Assembly (NCBI RefSeq): GCF_001591365.1
Contig: NZ_BCUT01000006.1
Span: forward strand, 1 to 64,000
Reading direction: 5' to 3'
Origin: Variovorax paradoxus NBRC 15149
GTDB taxonomy: Bacteria > Pseudomonadota > Gammaproteobacteria > Burkholderiales > Burkholderiaceae_C
Length of the DNA: 64,000 bases
How positions within the stretch are numbered: the first letter of the stretch is position 1; each line of letters opens with the position of its first letter. Under the pieces are notes generated by a model. The model was given only the letters and a program-made list of their open reading frames with translations. It was not told where the DNA came from and did no database searches. Both the position numbers and the translations under genes were made by a program. Below are positions 8,617 through 19,085 of this stretch, piece by piece.

Positions 8617-9102
8617 ATGACACACCTGATGCGCAACGACCGTGCGGGCGCGCTTCGCCTGCTGGAGCAGCTGGAGTCCGGGCATTCGCCGATGCGGCCC
8701 CATGGCGCCGGCAGCAGCGGCCTGCGCACAAGTCCGCGCATCGCCGCCAAGGCACCGGGCCGCAGCGAGTTCCGCCGCGCCGCATGGCAGGCCGACCGCT
8801 ACCGGCGCGCGGGGCTGGAGCATGCGGTGGCGGTGGCCTTCCTGTACCGGCTCGCCTGCCGCGCCGCGGTTCCGCTGCCTGATGTGCCGCTCTCCGATGC
8901 CCCGCTGGCCGGCCTCACACCGCGCGAGGGCGACGTCATGCACTGGCTCTCGCGCGGCAAGACCGACGCCGAGATCGCCGCGCTGCTGGAGATCAGCCCG
9001 CGCACCGTCCACAAGCACCTGGAGCATGTGTACGTGAAGCTGGGCGTCGAGACGCGCACCGCGGCCGTGGTGCGCGCGCTTGCCATGGGCAGGACCTCCT
9101 GA
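8617..9102 (+). CDS. LuxR-type helix-turn-helix regulator (no receiver domain)
   Basis: A 161-aa DNA-binding protein. Residues about 100-158 form a LuxR/FixJ/GerE helix-turn-helix: LTPREGDVMHWLSRGKTDAE then EISPRTVHKHLEHVYVKLGV. The first 95 residues are basic and match no domain I recognise; there is no receiver or autoinducer domain. The ATG follows an AAAGGGG ribosome site and lies 20 nt after a perfect palindrome. The neighbours give no obvious target. It could act as an orphan effector like GerE, or regulate itself. Confidence 0.75.
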   Translation: MTHLMRNDRAGALRLLEQLESGHSPMRPHGAGSSGLRTSPRIAAKAPGRSEFRRAAWQADRYRRAGLEHAVAVAFLYRLACRAAVPLPDVPLSDAPLAGLTPREGDVMHWLSRGKTDAEIAALLEISPRTVHKHLEHVYVKLGVETRTAAVVRALAMGRTS

Positions 9103-9124
9103 GATCCTGTCTGCGGTCTGCTTT

Positions 9125-9199
9125 GTTCAGGGCGCGATCACGCCGACGGGGGACATTCGCGGAGGGGAGTACCCGGTGTCCTGTGCACGCGCCCTGAAC
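9125..9199. repeat. short MITE-like element (copy A)
   Basis: A 75-nt element bounded by an exact 12-bp terminal inverted repeat, GTTCAGGGCGCG and CGCGCCCTGAAC. Its right part (9149-9199) is the reverse complement of the left end of the larger element at 20021-20071, with only 2 mismatches in 51 positions. No protein is encoded. It ends 8 nt before the stop codon of the MFS gene. It looks like a deletion derivative of a non-autonomous mobile repeat. No target duplication is evident. Confidence 0.65.
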
Positions 9200-9207
9200 T
9201 GATGCCC

Positions 9208-10521
9208 TCAGCGCGAGGCCACCGCCACCGGCGCATCGGTCGGCGATGCGGACCGCCCGATCATCCAGGCGCACGCCGCCGACACCACGCCGGCGAACAG
9301 CACGTACATGCAGATCTGCCACGGCTGGCCGCCGCCCGACTTGAGCAGCGCGGTCGCGACGATCGGCGTGATGCCCGAGGCAAAGATGCCCGAGAACTGG
9401 TAGACGAAGGAGATGCCGGTGTAGCGCACCTTGGCGTCGAACAGGTCGCAGAACAGCGCCGCCTCCGGCCCGTACACCGAGGCATACAGGATGCCGAAGG
9501 GAATGATGATCGCGAGCCACACCAGCAGCACGCTGCCGCCGCTGTGCGTCATGAGCCAGAAGCCCGGAAACGCCGACACCGCAGTGATCAGCGAGCCCCA
9601 CATGTAGACCTTGCCGCGCCCCATCCGGTCGGACAGGCGGCCGAAGAAGGGAATGAAGAAGATCATCACCACCGCGGCGGCCATCACGCCCAGCAGCGCG
9701 TCGGTGCGGCTGATCTTGAGCGTGCCGGTCAGGTAGTTGATGGAGAACACCCCGAAGATGTTGAAGAACACCCCGTCGATGTAGCGCGCGCCCATGCCCT
9801 TGAGCACGTTGCCCGGATAGCGCCGCAGCATGTCCATGAACGGAATGCGCAGCTCGGCGTTGCGCGCCTTCACGGCCGCGAACTCCGGCGTTTCCTGCAC
9901 GTGGAGCCGGATGTACATGCCCACGCCCACCATCACGCCTGAGATCAGGAACGCGATGCGCCAGCCCCATGCCAGGAACTGCTCGTCGGTCAGCAGCCAC
10001 GACAGCAGCGCCACCACGCCCGAGGCCATGCACAGGCCAATGGCCAGCCCGATCTGCGGCAGCGACGCATAGAAGCCGCGCTTGCCCTTGGGCGCGTATT
10101 CATACGCCATCAGCACCGCGCCGCCCCATTCGCCGCCCAGGCCGATGCCCTGCGCCACGCGAAGCAGGAGCAGCAGCAGGGGCGCCGCGATGCCGATCTG
10201 CGCATAGGTGGGCACCAGGCCGATCAGGAAGGTGGCCACGCCCATGATCATCAGCGTGATGATCAGCATGCTCTTGCGGCCGATCTTGTCGCCGAAGTGG
10301 CCGAAGATCACGCCGCCCAGCGGCCGCGTGACAAAGCCCACGGCAAAGGTGGTGTAGGCCAGCAAGGTCGACACCACCGGGTCGCTGCCCGGGAAGTAGA
10401 GCTTGTTGAACACGATGCCGGCCACCACGCCGTACAGGAAGAAGTCGTACCACTCGATGGTGGCGCCCACCAGGGCCGAAGCCACCACCCTGCGAATCGC
10501 TTTCTCGTCGCTTGTGCTCAT
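9208..10521 (-). CDS. iseU: MFS metabolite:H+ symporter, probable isethionate transporter
   Basis: A 437-aa, 12-segment major facilitator of the metabolite:H+ symporter (ShiA/ProP) group. It begins ASALVGATIEWYDFFLYG, has the loop 2-3 signature GHFGDKIGRK and a GLGGEWGGAVLM segment in helix 5. The start overlaps the stop of the dehydrogenase gene as ATGA, so the two are co-translated. In Cupriavidus-type terrestrial bacteria an MFS carrier, a GMC dehydrogenase and an IclR regulator form the isethionate gene set; this arrangement, next to xsc and sau genes, is the basis for naming it IseU. Family membership is clear and the substrate is inferred. Confidence 0.7.
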   Translation of the reverse strand: MSTSDEKAIRRVVASALVGATIEWYDFFLYGVVAGIVFNKLYFPGSDPVVSTLLAYTTFAVGFVTRPLGGVIFGHFGDKIGRKSMLIITLMIMGVATFLIGLVPTYAQIGIAAPLLLLLLRVAQGIGLGGEWGGAVLMAYEYAPKGKRGFYASLPQIGLAIGLCMASGVVALLSWLLTDEQFLAWGWRIAFLISGVMVGVGMYIRLHVQETPEFAAVKARNAELRIPFMDMLRRYPGNVLKGMGARYIDGVFFNIFGVFSINYLTGTLKISRTDALLGVMAAAVVMIFFIPFFGRLSDRMGRGKVYMWGSLITAVSAFPGFWLMTHSGGSVLLVWLAIIIPFGILYASVYGPEAALFCDLFDAKVRYTGISFVYQFSGIFASGITPIVATALLKSGGGQPWQICMYVLFAGVVSAACAWMIGRSASPTDAPVAVASR

Positions 10522-12176
10522 GTCGTTGTCTCCGATGTGGTTGTCGCGGCGGCTGCCGCCCTCACGTCCTCCCTGATCATGTCGACGGCCTTCTCGGCCA
10601 TCATCACGGCCGGTGCGTTGGTGTTGCCCGACACCAGCGTGGGCATGGCCGAGCAGTCGACCACGCGCAGCCCGGCCACGCCGTGGACGCAGAGGCGCGC
10701 ATCGACCACCGCGAGCGGGTCGCTGCCCATGCGGCAGGTGCCCGTGGGATGGAAGATGGTGGCGCCGTTGTTGCGGCAGAACTCCAGCAGCTCGGCATCG
10801 CTCGCGGCCTCGGGGCCGGGCTTGACCTCGCGCTTCACGTAGGGCCGCATCGCGGGCGCCTCGGCAATGGCGCGCGCCGCCTTCACGCCGGCCACGGTGG
10901 TGGCGCGGTCGAGCTCGGTGGCCAGGTAGTTGGGCTGCATCTCAGGCGGCTCCGCCGCGTCGAGCGAGCGGATGCGCACGTGCCCGCGCGACTCGGGCCG
11001 CAGCTGGCACACCGACATCGTGAAGCCCGAGTACGGATGCACCTTGCCGCCCGCCATGTCGGCCGAGAGCGTGGCCACGTGGAACTGGATGTCGGGCGTC
11101 GCGGCCACCGGCCGGCCGTTTGCGTCCTTCAGCGCGCGCATGAAGCAGCCGCCCTGGTTGATGCCCACCGCGAGCGGGCCGGTGCGGCGCATCAGCCATT
11201 CCAGGCCCATGCTCGCCTGGCCGAACCAGGAGTTGAGCTGGTCGTTGGTGGTGATGGGCTTGCTGCACTCGTAGCCCAGCCGGATCTGCAGGTGGTCCTG
11301 CAGGTTCTCGCCCACGCCGGGCAGCACCTGCACCGGCGCAATGCCCATGCGCTCGAGCAGCGCGCGCGGACCGATGCCCGAGAGCTGCAGCAGCTGCGGC
11401 GACTGGATCGAACCGGCCGACAACAGCACCTCGGCGCGGCAGCGCGCGGTTTTCATCTCGCCGCCTTGGCGATAGGTGACGCCCACGGCGCGCCGGCCGT
11501 CGAACACCAGCCGGCTGGCCAGCGCATCGGTCTCGATGCGCAGGTTCGGCCGGTGGCGCGCCGGCACCAGGTAGGCCTTGGCGGTGCTGCAGCGCCAGCC
11601 CTTGTGCGTGGTGAGCTGGTAGTAGCCCGCGCCTTCCTGCGCGGCGCCGTTGAAGTCGCCGGTGCGCGGCACGCCGATCTGCTGCGCGCCGCCGATGAAG
11701 GCCTCGATGAGTTCGTGCTTCGCCGCAATGTCCGACACCTTCAGCGGCCCGTCGCCGCCATGGAAGGCGTTCGCGCCGCGCTCGTTGCCTTCGCTGCGGA
11801 TGAAGTAGGGCAGCACCTCGTCATAGCCCCAGCCCGCATTGCCGAGCGCGGCCCAGTGGTCGTAGTCCTCGCGCTGGCCGCGGATGTAGATCAGCCCGTT
11901 GATCGAACTCGAGCCGCCCAGCGTCTTGCCGCGGGGCCAGTAGATGCGCCGGCCGTTCATGTTGGGGTCGGGGTCGGTCTCGAAGCGCCAGTTGTAGGTG
12001 GGGCTCCACATCGTCTTGCCGTAGCCGATGGGCAGGTGGATCCAGAGCGACCTGTCCACCGGCCCTGCTTCGAGCAGCAGCACGCGCGTGGCCGGATCTT
12101 CGCTCAGCCGGCCAGCCAGCACGCAGCCGGCCGATCCGGCGCCGACGACGATGTAGTCGAACTCTTCATCACGCAT
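10518..12176 (-). CDS. iseJ: GMC-family FAD dehydrogenase, probable isethionate dehydrogenase
   Basis: A 552-aa glucose-methanol-choline oxidoreductase. The N-terminal ADP-binding fold reads VVGAGSAGCVLAGRLSE (residues 9-25). The GMC signature regions GKTLGGSSSING and LLSAGSIQSPQLLQLSGIGP follow, and the C-terminal active-site His lies in FHPTGTCRMGSD. It would oxidise isethionate to sulfoacetaldehyde, the substrate of Xsc encoded 12 kb away. The ATG at 12176 is preferred over a GTG three codons earlier. It is divergent from the IclR gene across a palindromic operator and overlaps the MFS gene by 4 nt. Choline or another primary alcohol remains possible. Confidence 0.7.
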   Translation of the reverse strand: MRDEEFDYIVVGAGSAGCVLAGRLSEDPATRVLLLEAGPVDRSLWIHLPIGYGKTMWSPTYNWRFETDPDPNMNGRRIYWPRGKTLGGSSSINGLIYIRGQREDYDHWAALGNAGWGYDEVLPYFIRSEGNERGANAFHGGDGPLKVSDIAAKHELIEAFIGGAQQIGVPRTGDFNGAAQEGAGYYQLTTHKGWRCSTAKAYLVPARHRPNLRIETDALASRLVFDGRRAVGVTYRQGGEMKTARCRAEVLLSAGSIQSPQLLQLSGIGPRALLERMGIAPVQVLPGVGENLQDHLQIRLGYECSKPITTNDQLNSWFGQASMGLEWLMRRTGPLAVGINQGGCFMRALKDANGRPVAATPDIQFHVATLSADMAGGKVHPYSGFTMSVCQLRPESRGHVRIRSLDAAEPPEMQPNYLATELDRATTVAGVKAARAIAEAPAMRPYVKREVKPGPEAASDAELLEFCRNNGATIFHPTGTCRMGSDPLAVVDARLCVHGVAGLRVVDCSAMPTLVSGNTNAPAVMMAEKAVDMIREDVRAAAAATTTSETTT

Positions 12177-12238
12177 GCAGGGCACCCGGGGAGTGGAACA
12201 ATCGCTTCGCTTGTCTGCATCCTAGGTTAATGTTTTTC

Positions 12239-12253
12239 GGAACGCAATGTTCC
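12239..12253. promoter_or_regulatory. candidate IclR-type operator GGAAC-N5-GTTCC
   Basis: GGAACGCAATGTTCC is an inverted repeat with 5-bp arms. It lies 19 nt before the IclR start and 62 nt before the divergent dehydrogenase start, so one site could control both genes. The same half-sites GGAAC and GTTCC recur upstream of the IclR gene at 19.9 kb. Binding is inferred, not shown. Confidence 0.55.
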
Positions 12254-12272
12254 ATTTTTAAGGTTTACCCGC

Positions 12273-13088
12273 ATGCCACGTCCCGCGCGCCCCGCAGCCG
12301 CCGTGTCTTCGCCATCGCTTTCCGTGCCCGCCGCGGAGGAGTCCGCCTCCGGCTCGTCGGCCGAGCGCAGCCTGCGCCTGCTGGCCCTGCTGGCCAGCGA
12401 AGGCCGCGCCCTCACGCTCGCCGACCTGGCCGCGCAGCTGGGGCTGCCCAAGGGCACGGCGCACCGCATCTGCACCCAGCTGCTGGCCACCGGCTTCCTG
12501 GCGCGCGACGTGGACGAGCGTTCGTTCAGCGTCGGCCCCGCGCTGCGCAAGCTGGCCTTCGACACCCTGAACCACGGCACGGTGCGCGGCCTGCGGCACG
12601 AGGTGCTGTCCGAACTCGTGCGGCAGGTGGGCGAGACCTGCAACCTCACCACGCTCGACGGCGCCCAGGTGCTGTACCTCGACCGCGTGGAGGCGAAGTG
12701 GCCGCTGCGGCTCACGCTCGACGTCGGCTCGCACGTGCCGCTGCACTGCACCGCGAGCGGCAAGCTGTTGCTCGCACAGATGCCGAAGAAGGAGCGCGAT
12801 GCGCTGATCGACCGGCTGCCGCTCGCGCGCATGACGGCCAACACGCTCGTCAAGGCCGATGCGCTGCGCACCGAATGCGATGCGATCGCCAGGCGCGGCT
12901 ATTCGCGCGACTGCGAGGAATTCATCGCGGGGCTGGTGGCCGTGGCCGTGCCGGTGCGCGACGCGGCCGGGCAGGTGCGCGCGGCGCTCGCGGTGCACGC
13001 GCCGACCGCACGCATGTCGATGGAAGAGGCGGTGAAGCGCATCGATGCGCTCAAGGCCGCCGCGGAGCGCATGGGCACGCTGCTCTGA
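12273..13088 (+). CDS. iseR: IclR-family regulator, probable regulator of isethionate genes
   Basis: A 271-aa regulator. A disordered Ala/Ser/Pro head of about 28 residues precedes a winged helix (SLRLLALLASEGRALTLADL, then LGLPKGTAHRICTQLL), and the IclR effector domain follows (about 95-265), with the CTASGKLLLAQ motif typical of the family. It is transcribed away from the GMC/MFS pair and shares a 96-nt promoter region containing a GGAAC/GTTCC palindrome. By analogy with IclR regulators it would respond to isethionate or a metabolite and control the divergent genes. The symbol rests on gene context. Confidence 0.68.
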   Translation: MPRPARPAAAVSSPSLSVPAAEESASGSSAERSLRLLALLASEGRALTLADLAAQLGLPKGTAHRICTQLLATGFLARDVDERSFSVGPALRKLAFDTLNHGTVRGLRHEVLSELVRQVGETCNLTTLDGAQVLYLDRVEAKWPLRLTLDVGSHVPLHCTASGKLLLAQMPKKERDALIDRLPLARMTANTLVKADALRTECDAIARRGYSRDCEEFIAGLVAVAVPVRDAAGQVRAALAVHAPTARMSMEEAVKRIDALKAAAERMGTLL

Positions 13089-13119
13089 GCGCAGGTCCTT
13101 TGGCTTGCGGCGCGCCGCC

Positions 13120-14145
13120 TCAGCGCCACTGCAGCAGCAGCGACCACGGCTGCCAGCTCATGTGGCGCTCGGTGCAGCCCGCCGCGCCGACGGTGCAGCC
13201 GGCGGGCAGGTAGTAGCTGGGGTCAAGGGTGCGCGTGCCGGGGGCAAAGTCGAGCCGCCTGCGCGTGACCGACTGCAGCACATTGCCGCCGATGGTGTCG
13301 AAGCCCCGCTCGTCGACCTTCACCACCACGTCGCAGTGCATCGGCAGCGGCTCGCCGCCCGTGGCCCGCTTTGCCAGCACGGCGCCGATCCTTTCGAAGC
13401 TGTCGAGCTCCGATGCCGCGCCGCGCGTGTGGCAGGCCAGGTCGCCCACGCGCGGCGGCGTGCGCGCGAGGTCGCAGGCGCGCATCGCGTAGCGCGTCTC
13501 GTGGCCGGCCGCTTCGGCGGCGCCGGCCTGCCAGGCGGCGCCCGCGTAGTCCGCATGCGCTTCCGAGAATGCGAACTCGTCCGCGCCCAGCCCCGCCTGC
13601 TGCGCGAGCCAGCTCATGAAGGCCGCCGACCATGGCGTGTCGATGGCCGCGACGCGGTTGACCGCGGTGGCCATCGCACGCAGCTCGGCCGCGTCGAGGC
13701 CCTGGTCCGGCCCCACGCCCAGCCCCCGCAGGTGCGAGGCGCTCGCCTGGTTGAGCGCCTGCAGCAGCAGCGTGCGGTCGGCCGGTTGCAGCGCGCCGAA
13801 GCGCACCAGCGAAGGCAGCGGGGTGTGGGGCTGCGGCACCGCCTCCCAGTAGCCGAGCACGCGCTGCCACGGCGCGGCGCTTGCGAGCGTGGCGCGCGAA
13901 TCCTCGGCCTCGGAACGGCCCGATTCGACGAGCCGGCCTTCGGCGTCCATCGTCTGCGCGCCGAAAGCCTCGTGCTCGCGCTGCGCGGCGGCGACCATCG
14001 CGAGCGCGCGCGGGGGCGGCGGAATCCGCGCGGCGGTATTGAGGCAAGCCGATTCGGCGGCGGCACCCGCCGATGCGAACAGGAGCACCGTGGCCGCCGC
14101 AAGCGCGCGTCCCGGTGGCCGAGAAAAGAATGAAGAAGTCAGCAT
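13120..14145 (-). CDS. DUF2272-family exported protein
   Basis: A 341-aa exported protein of unknown function. The signal peptide is LAAATVLLFASAGAAAES near residues 14-31. The DUF2272 core is recognised by TPWSAAFMSWLAQQAG and FAFSEAHADY, followed by a stretch holding CDVVVKVDERGFDTIGGNV, which resembles NlpC/P60/CHAP-like folds. Four or more Cys residues near the C-terminus could form disulfides. It is 50 nt downstream of the TauE-type gene on the same strand. A cell-wall hydrolase role is only a guess. Confidence 0.7.
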   Translation of the reverse strand: MLTSSFFSRPPGRALAAATVLLFASAGAAAESACLNTAARIPPPPRALAMVAAAQREHEAFGAQTMDAEGRLVESGRSEAEDSRATLASAAPWQRVLGYWEAVPQPHTPLPSLVRFGALQPADRTLLLQALNQASASHLRGLGVGPDQGLDAAELRAMATAVNRVAAIDTPWSAAFMSWLAQQAGLGADEFAFSEAHADYAGAAWQAGAAEAAGHETRYAMRACDLARTPPRVGDLACHTRGAASELDSFERIGAVLAKRATGGEPLPMHCDVVVKVDERGFDTIGGNVLQSVTRRRLDFAPGTRTLDPSYYLPAGCTVGAAGCTERHMSWQPWSLLLQWR

Positions 14146-14195
14146 GTCGCGCGCAGCATAGCCAGCGCGGGCGCTGCCGTGCGGAATCTTGCCGC

Positions 14196-14998
14196 TCAGG
14201 CCATGGCCAGCGCGGCCACGGAGCGCGCCACGCTCACCGCCGCCAGCGCCACCAGCAGGTTCAGCACATGCCGGCGGAACTGCGCGGGCGACACGCCCTT
14301 GAACGAGCGCTGGCCCCACCAGATGCCGGCCAGCATCGCGGGCGCGAGCCACAGCGCCCACTTCAGCGTGCCGGCCCCGAGCAGGTGGTGGCCCGACGCG
14401 GCATGCGCGGCCGCGGGCATGAGCGCGGCGCTTGCGAGCGACACCACGTCGCTGAAGAGCAGCAGCGCGATCATGGTGGCGCGCAGGGCGGCCGGCGCCA
14501 TCGCGGTGGTGCTCAGCAGCACCGCAATGGCAATGCCGCCGATGGCCGCCACGCCGTTGATGAAGCCCGAGGCCAGCCCGGCCGCAAAGCGCACCGCGCG
14601 CGTGGGCACCAGCGTGGCACGCGTGCCCGCGCGCAGCAGCAAGGCGGCGGCCATCAGCAGCGCGCCGATCAGCAGGCGCAGCGGCGTCTCGGGCAGCCAG
14701 GCCAGCAGCGCGACGCCGAGCGGAATGAACAGCAGGTTGCCCAGCATCAGCCAACCGAGCCAGGGCATGTCGACGTCGCGCGCAATGCCGCGCAGCTGGC
14801 TCAGGCTCGCGAGGATCTCGAGCATGAAGATGGCCGGCACCACGAGCGCGGGCGACACCACCAGCGAGAGCCCCGCCACCGTGACCGCCGAGAAGCCGAA
14901 GCCCGCAAAGCCGCGCACCACGCCGGCCGCGAACACCACGCACAGGCTGTAGGCGAGCAGCGCCGGCGCCAGCGGCGGCACCAGCAGTTCCGCCACCG

Positions 14999-15002
<4 letters not shown>
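14196..15002 (-). CDS. TauE/SafE-family sulfite/sulfonate exporter
   Basis: A 268-aa integral membrane protein with about eight hydrophobic segments, typical of the TauE/SafE (DUF81) anion-exporter family; the duplicated motif GVVRGFAGFGFSAVTVAG and GLASGFINGVAAIGGIAIAV is visible. In sulfonate degraders such proteins export sulfite or an organosulfonate. Its start overlaps the stop of the CoA-ligase gene as ATGA, so it belongs to the sauS-sauT transcription unit. This supports disposal of sulfite released from sulfoacetate, although SoeABC is also encoded here. Export substrate is inferred from context. Confidence 0.75.
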
Positions 15003-16528
<1,526 letters not shown>

Positions 16529-16530
16529 GG

Positions 16531-17973
16531 TCAGCTTGCACCGTATTCGGCGAAGTAGGCGCCGAAGATGTCGTCCTCGCTGGGCACCCGCTCCGGAATC
16601 GGCCGCGACACGCGCGTGATGTTCAGGTAGTGCCGGTAGTTCATGTTGTCGGAGAAGTTGTTCTTGCCCCAGGTGCCGCAGCCCATCGACAGCGAGAACG
16701 GCAGGCCGTTGTCGAAGCTGCCGCCGGTGGCGATGCAGTGCGCCTGGTCGACGATCACGCGCGACACCGGCAGCGTGAGGCCGAGCGTCAACGCGCGCTC
16801 GGGCACCGTGCTGTGCAGGCCGACCGAATGGCCCGCGCCTTCGTAGGCGTAGATGCGCTCGACCGTGGCGGCAGCCTCGTCGAAATCGCGCGCCGAATAG
16901 ATCGCGAGCACCGGGCTCAGCTTCTCGCCCGAGAACGGATGCTCGTGGCCCACGCCGTCCTCGGCCACCATGAGGACGCGCGGGTCCCTGGCCGCAATGG
17001 CCAGCCAGCCCTCACGGTTGGCGCCGTCGAGGGCCGCCGCGCGCTCGGCGATCACGCGCGCCGACTGGCCGATGACGGCGGCGGAGAGCTTGCCATCCGG
17101 CCACATCAGCGACTGCAGCGTGGCCTTCTGCGCGGCCGCGAGCATGAACGCGCCGCGGTCCTTCAGTGCCGAGAGCATCTGCGCGCGCACCGCGTCCACG
17201 ATCACCAGGCTGTTCTCCGACGAGCAGCTGGTCGCGTTGTCGAAGGTCTTGGAAAGCAGGATGCGGTCGGCCGCCGCATTCACGTCGGCCGATTCGTCGA
17301 CGATGCCCGCCACGTTGCCCGCGCCCACGCCGAAGGCCGGCGTGCCGCTGGCATAGGCCGCGCGCACGTTGGCCTGCGAACCGGTGGCCACCACCAGGTC
17401 GCACAGGCGCATCAGCTCGGCCGTCGACTGCTTGTTGACCGGCGATGGCAGCAGCTGCACCAGGTCGCGCGGCGCGCCGATGCGGTCGAACTGCGCATGG
17501 ATGAACTCGATCAGCCGCGCCGCCGTCGACCAGCCCTTGGGCGAGGGCGCCACGATGACCGCGTTGCGCCCCTTGAGCGCATTGATGATCTTGTTGGCCG
17601 GCGTGGCGCCCGGGTTGGTGGACGGCGTGACCGCGCACACCACGCCCACGGGCCGCGCAATCTCGATGATGCCGCGCGCCGGGTCTTCCGAGATGACGCC
17701 CACCGAGCGCGCACCGCGCAGGTCGCGCAGCAGGCCGAAGGTCTTGCGGTGGTTCTTTCGCACCTTGTCGGGGGCATTGCCCACGCCGGTGTCGGCCACC
17801 GCCAGTTCGGCCAGCTCGCGGTTGCGCGCCGGCTCGATGATGGCCCAGCCCGCGGCCACCACGGCGGTGTCGACCTGTTCCTGCGACCAGGTTTCGTAGA
17901 TGCGCTGCGCGGCGCGGGCGCGCGCCACCAGTTCGGCGATGGGGGAGGAGGGTGAATGTTCCATAGTCGTCAT
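16531..17973 (-). CDS. sauS: acylating sulfoacetaldehyde dehydrogenase
   Basis: A 480-aa NAD(P)-dependent CoA-acylating aldehyde dehydrogenase. The catalytic Cys is Cys250 in FDNATSCSSEN, and the cofactor region includes VTPSTNPGATPANKIINALK near residue 120. The C-terminal GCGTWGKNNFSDNMNYRHYLN is characteristic of the SauS/EutE-like subgroup. It would reduce sulfoacetyl-CoA to sulfoacetaldehyde and free CoA, feeding Xsc. It is followed 2 nt later by sauT. A 120-nt gap to the Bug receptor gene upstream is filled by a structured repeat. Confidence 0.82.
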   Translation of the reverse strand: MTTMEHSPSSPIAELVARARAAQRIYETWSQEQVDTAVVAAGWAIIEPARNRELAELAVADTGVGNAPDKVRKNHRKTFGLLRDLRGARSVGVISEDPARGIIEIARPVGVVCAVTPSTNPGATPANKIINALKGRNAVIVAPSPKGWSTAARLIEFIHAQFDRIGAPRDLVQLLPSPVNKQSTAELMRLCDLVVATGSQANVRAAYASGTPAFGVGAGNVAGIVDESADVNAAADRILLSKTFDNATSCSSENSLVIVDAVRAQMLSALKDRGAFMLAAAQKATLQSLMWPDGKLSAAVIGQSARVIAERAAALDGANREGWLAIAARDPRVLMVAEDGVGHEHPFSGEKLSPVLAIYSARDFDEAAATVERIYAYEGAGHSVGLHSTVPERALTLGLTLPVSRVIVDQAHCIATGGSFDNGLPFSLSMGCGTWGKNNFSDNMNYRHYLNITRVSRPIPERVPSEDDIFGAYFAEYGAS

Positions 17974-17999
17974 CTTTGCCTTGCGTATTCAGTCGGGGA

Positions 18000-18092
18000 A
18001 CACCGCGGAACCGGCTTTGCCGGGCCGCTGGTGTTGCCCCCGGTAGGGGGTGGGAGAAGCGACACGAAGTGCGCGGAGCCTGGGGGCGAGCT
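18000..18092. repeat. structured intergenic repeat between receptor gene and sauS
   Basis: The stretch contains two stable hairpins: CCGGC-TTT-GCCGG (18011-18023) and CCCCC-GGTA-GGGGG (18037-18050). It has no reading frame of note and ends against the stop of the Bug gene. From memory, elements like this recur between genes in Variovorax-type genomes; only one copy was noticed here. It could attenuate transcription from the IclR-Bug pair into sauST. Confidence 0.45.
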
Positions 18093-19085
18093 CTAGTCCA
18101 CCTTGATGCTGGCTTCTTTTGCGAGCTTCTGCCAGCGCACGAGTTCCGTGGTCACCACCTTGCCCAATTGCTCCGGCGTGCCGCCGACGCCTTCGCTGCC
18201 CTGCGCCAGCAGCTTGTCGCGGATCTCCGGTTCCTTGACCACCGTGTTGATGACGCGGTTGAGCTTGTCGATGGTGGGCTGCGGCGTCTTCGCGGGCACG
18301 AACACCGCGTACCAGGAGTCGACGTCGAAATCGGCAATGCCTGCTTCCTGCATCGTGGGCACGTCGGGGAAGGCCGCGCTGCGCTTGGTGGTCGACACCG
18401 CCAGCGCCTTGAGCTTGCCGGCCTTCACGAACTGCGCGGCCGCGGGAATCGACACCCACAGCAGCGGCACCTGCCCGCCCATCACGTCGGTCACGGCCGG
18501 GCCGCCGCCGCGGTAGGGGATGTGCGTCATCTGGGTGCCGGTGCGCAGCTTCAGCAGCTCGCCCGCCAGGTGTCCGGGCGAGCCGTTGCCCACCGAGGCG
18601 AAGGAAAGCGAGCCCGGCTTGGCCTTGGCGAGCGCCACCAGCTCGGCCACCGTGTTGGGCGCGAACTGCGTGTTGGCCACCAGGATCTGCGGCAGCGAAG
18701 CGACCAGGCCCACGGGCGCGAAGTCTTTCGCGGTGTCGAACGAGAGCTTGGTGTAGATCGCCGGGTTGATGGTGTGCGAAGACAGCGTGAACAGCACCGT
18801 GTAGCCGTCGGGCGGGGCCTTGGCCACGATCTCGGTGCCGATGGAGCCGGCCGCGCCGCCGCGGTTGTCGATGAGCACCTGCTGGCCGAGCAGCGACGAG
18901 AAGCGCTCCTGCACGATGCGCGCGATCACGTCGGTGCCGCCGCCGGGCGGGTACGGAACGACGAGCCGGATCGGCTTGTTCGGATAGTCGGTGCCGTTTT
19001 GCGCCTGCGCGGCAAAGGGCAGAGCCAGGGTGGCCGCGGCCAGCAGCGCAGCGCGCAGCCAGGGGGCGGGGAACAACAGGTTCAT
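18093..19085 (-). CDS. Bug-family (TctC-like) periplasmic substrate-binding protein
   Basis: A 330-aa tripartite tricarboxylate transporter receptor. It has a signal peptide ending FAAQAQNG (residues 22-29), then the family pattern YPNKPIRLVVPYPPGGGTDV and LIDNRGGAAGSIGTEIVAKA, and a GTPEQLGKVVTTELVRWQKL end. It probably binds a carboxylated sulfonate such as sulfoacetate, given that it overlaps the IclR gene by 4 nt and precedes sauS. No TctA/TctB membrane partners are encoded in the window, so it must use partners from elsewhere or act as a sensor, as many Bug proteins in Burkholderiales may do. Confidence 0.8.
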   Translation of the reverse strand: MNLLFPAPWLRAALLAAATLALPFAAQAQNGTDYPNKPIRLVVPYPPGGGTDVIARIVQERFSSLLGQQVLIDNRGGAAGSIGTEIVAKAPPDGYTVLFTLSSHTINPAIYTKLSFDTAKDFAPVGLVASLPQILVANTQFAPNTVAELVALAKAKPGSLSFASVGNGSPGHLAGELLKLRTGTQMTHIPYRGGGPAVTDVMGGQVPLLWVSIPAAAQFVKAGKLKALAVSTTKRSAAFPDVPTMQEAGIADFDVDSWYAVFVPAKTPQPTIDKLNRVINTVVKEPEIRDKLLAQGSEGVGGTPEQLGKVVTTELVRWQKLAKEASIKVD

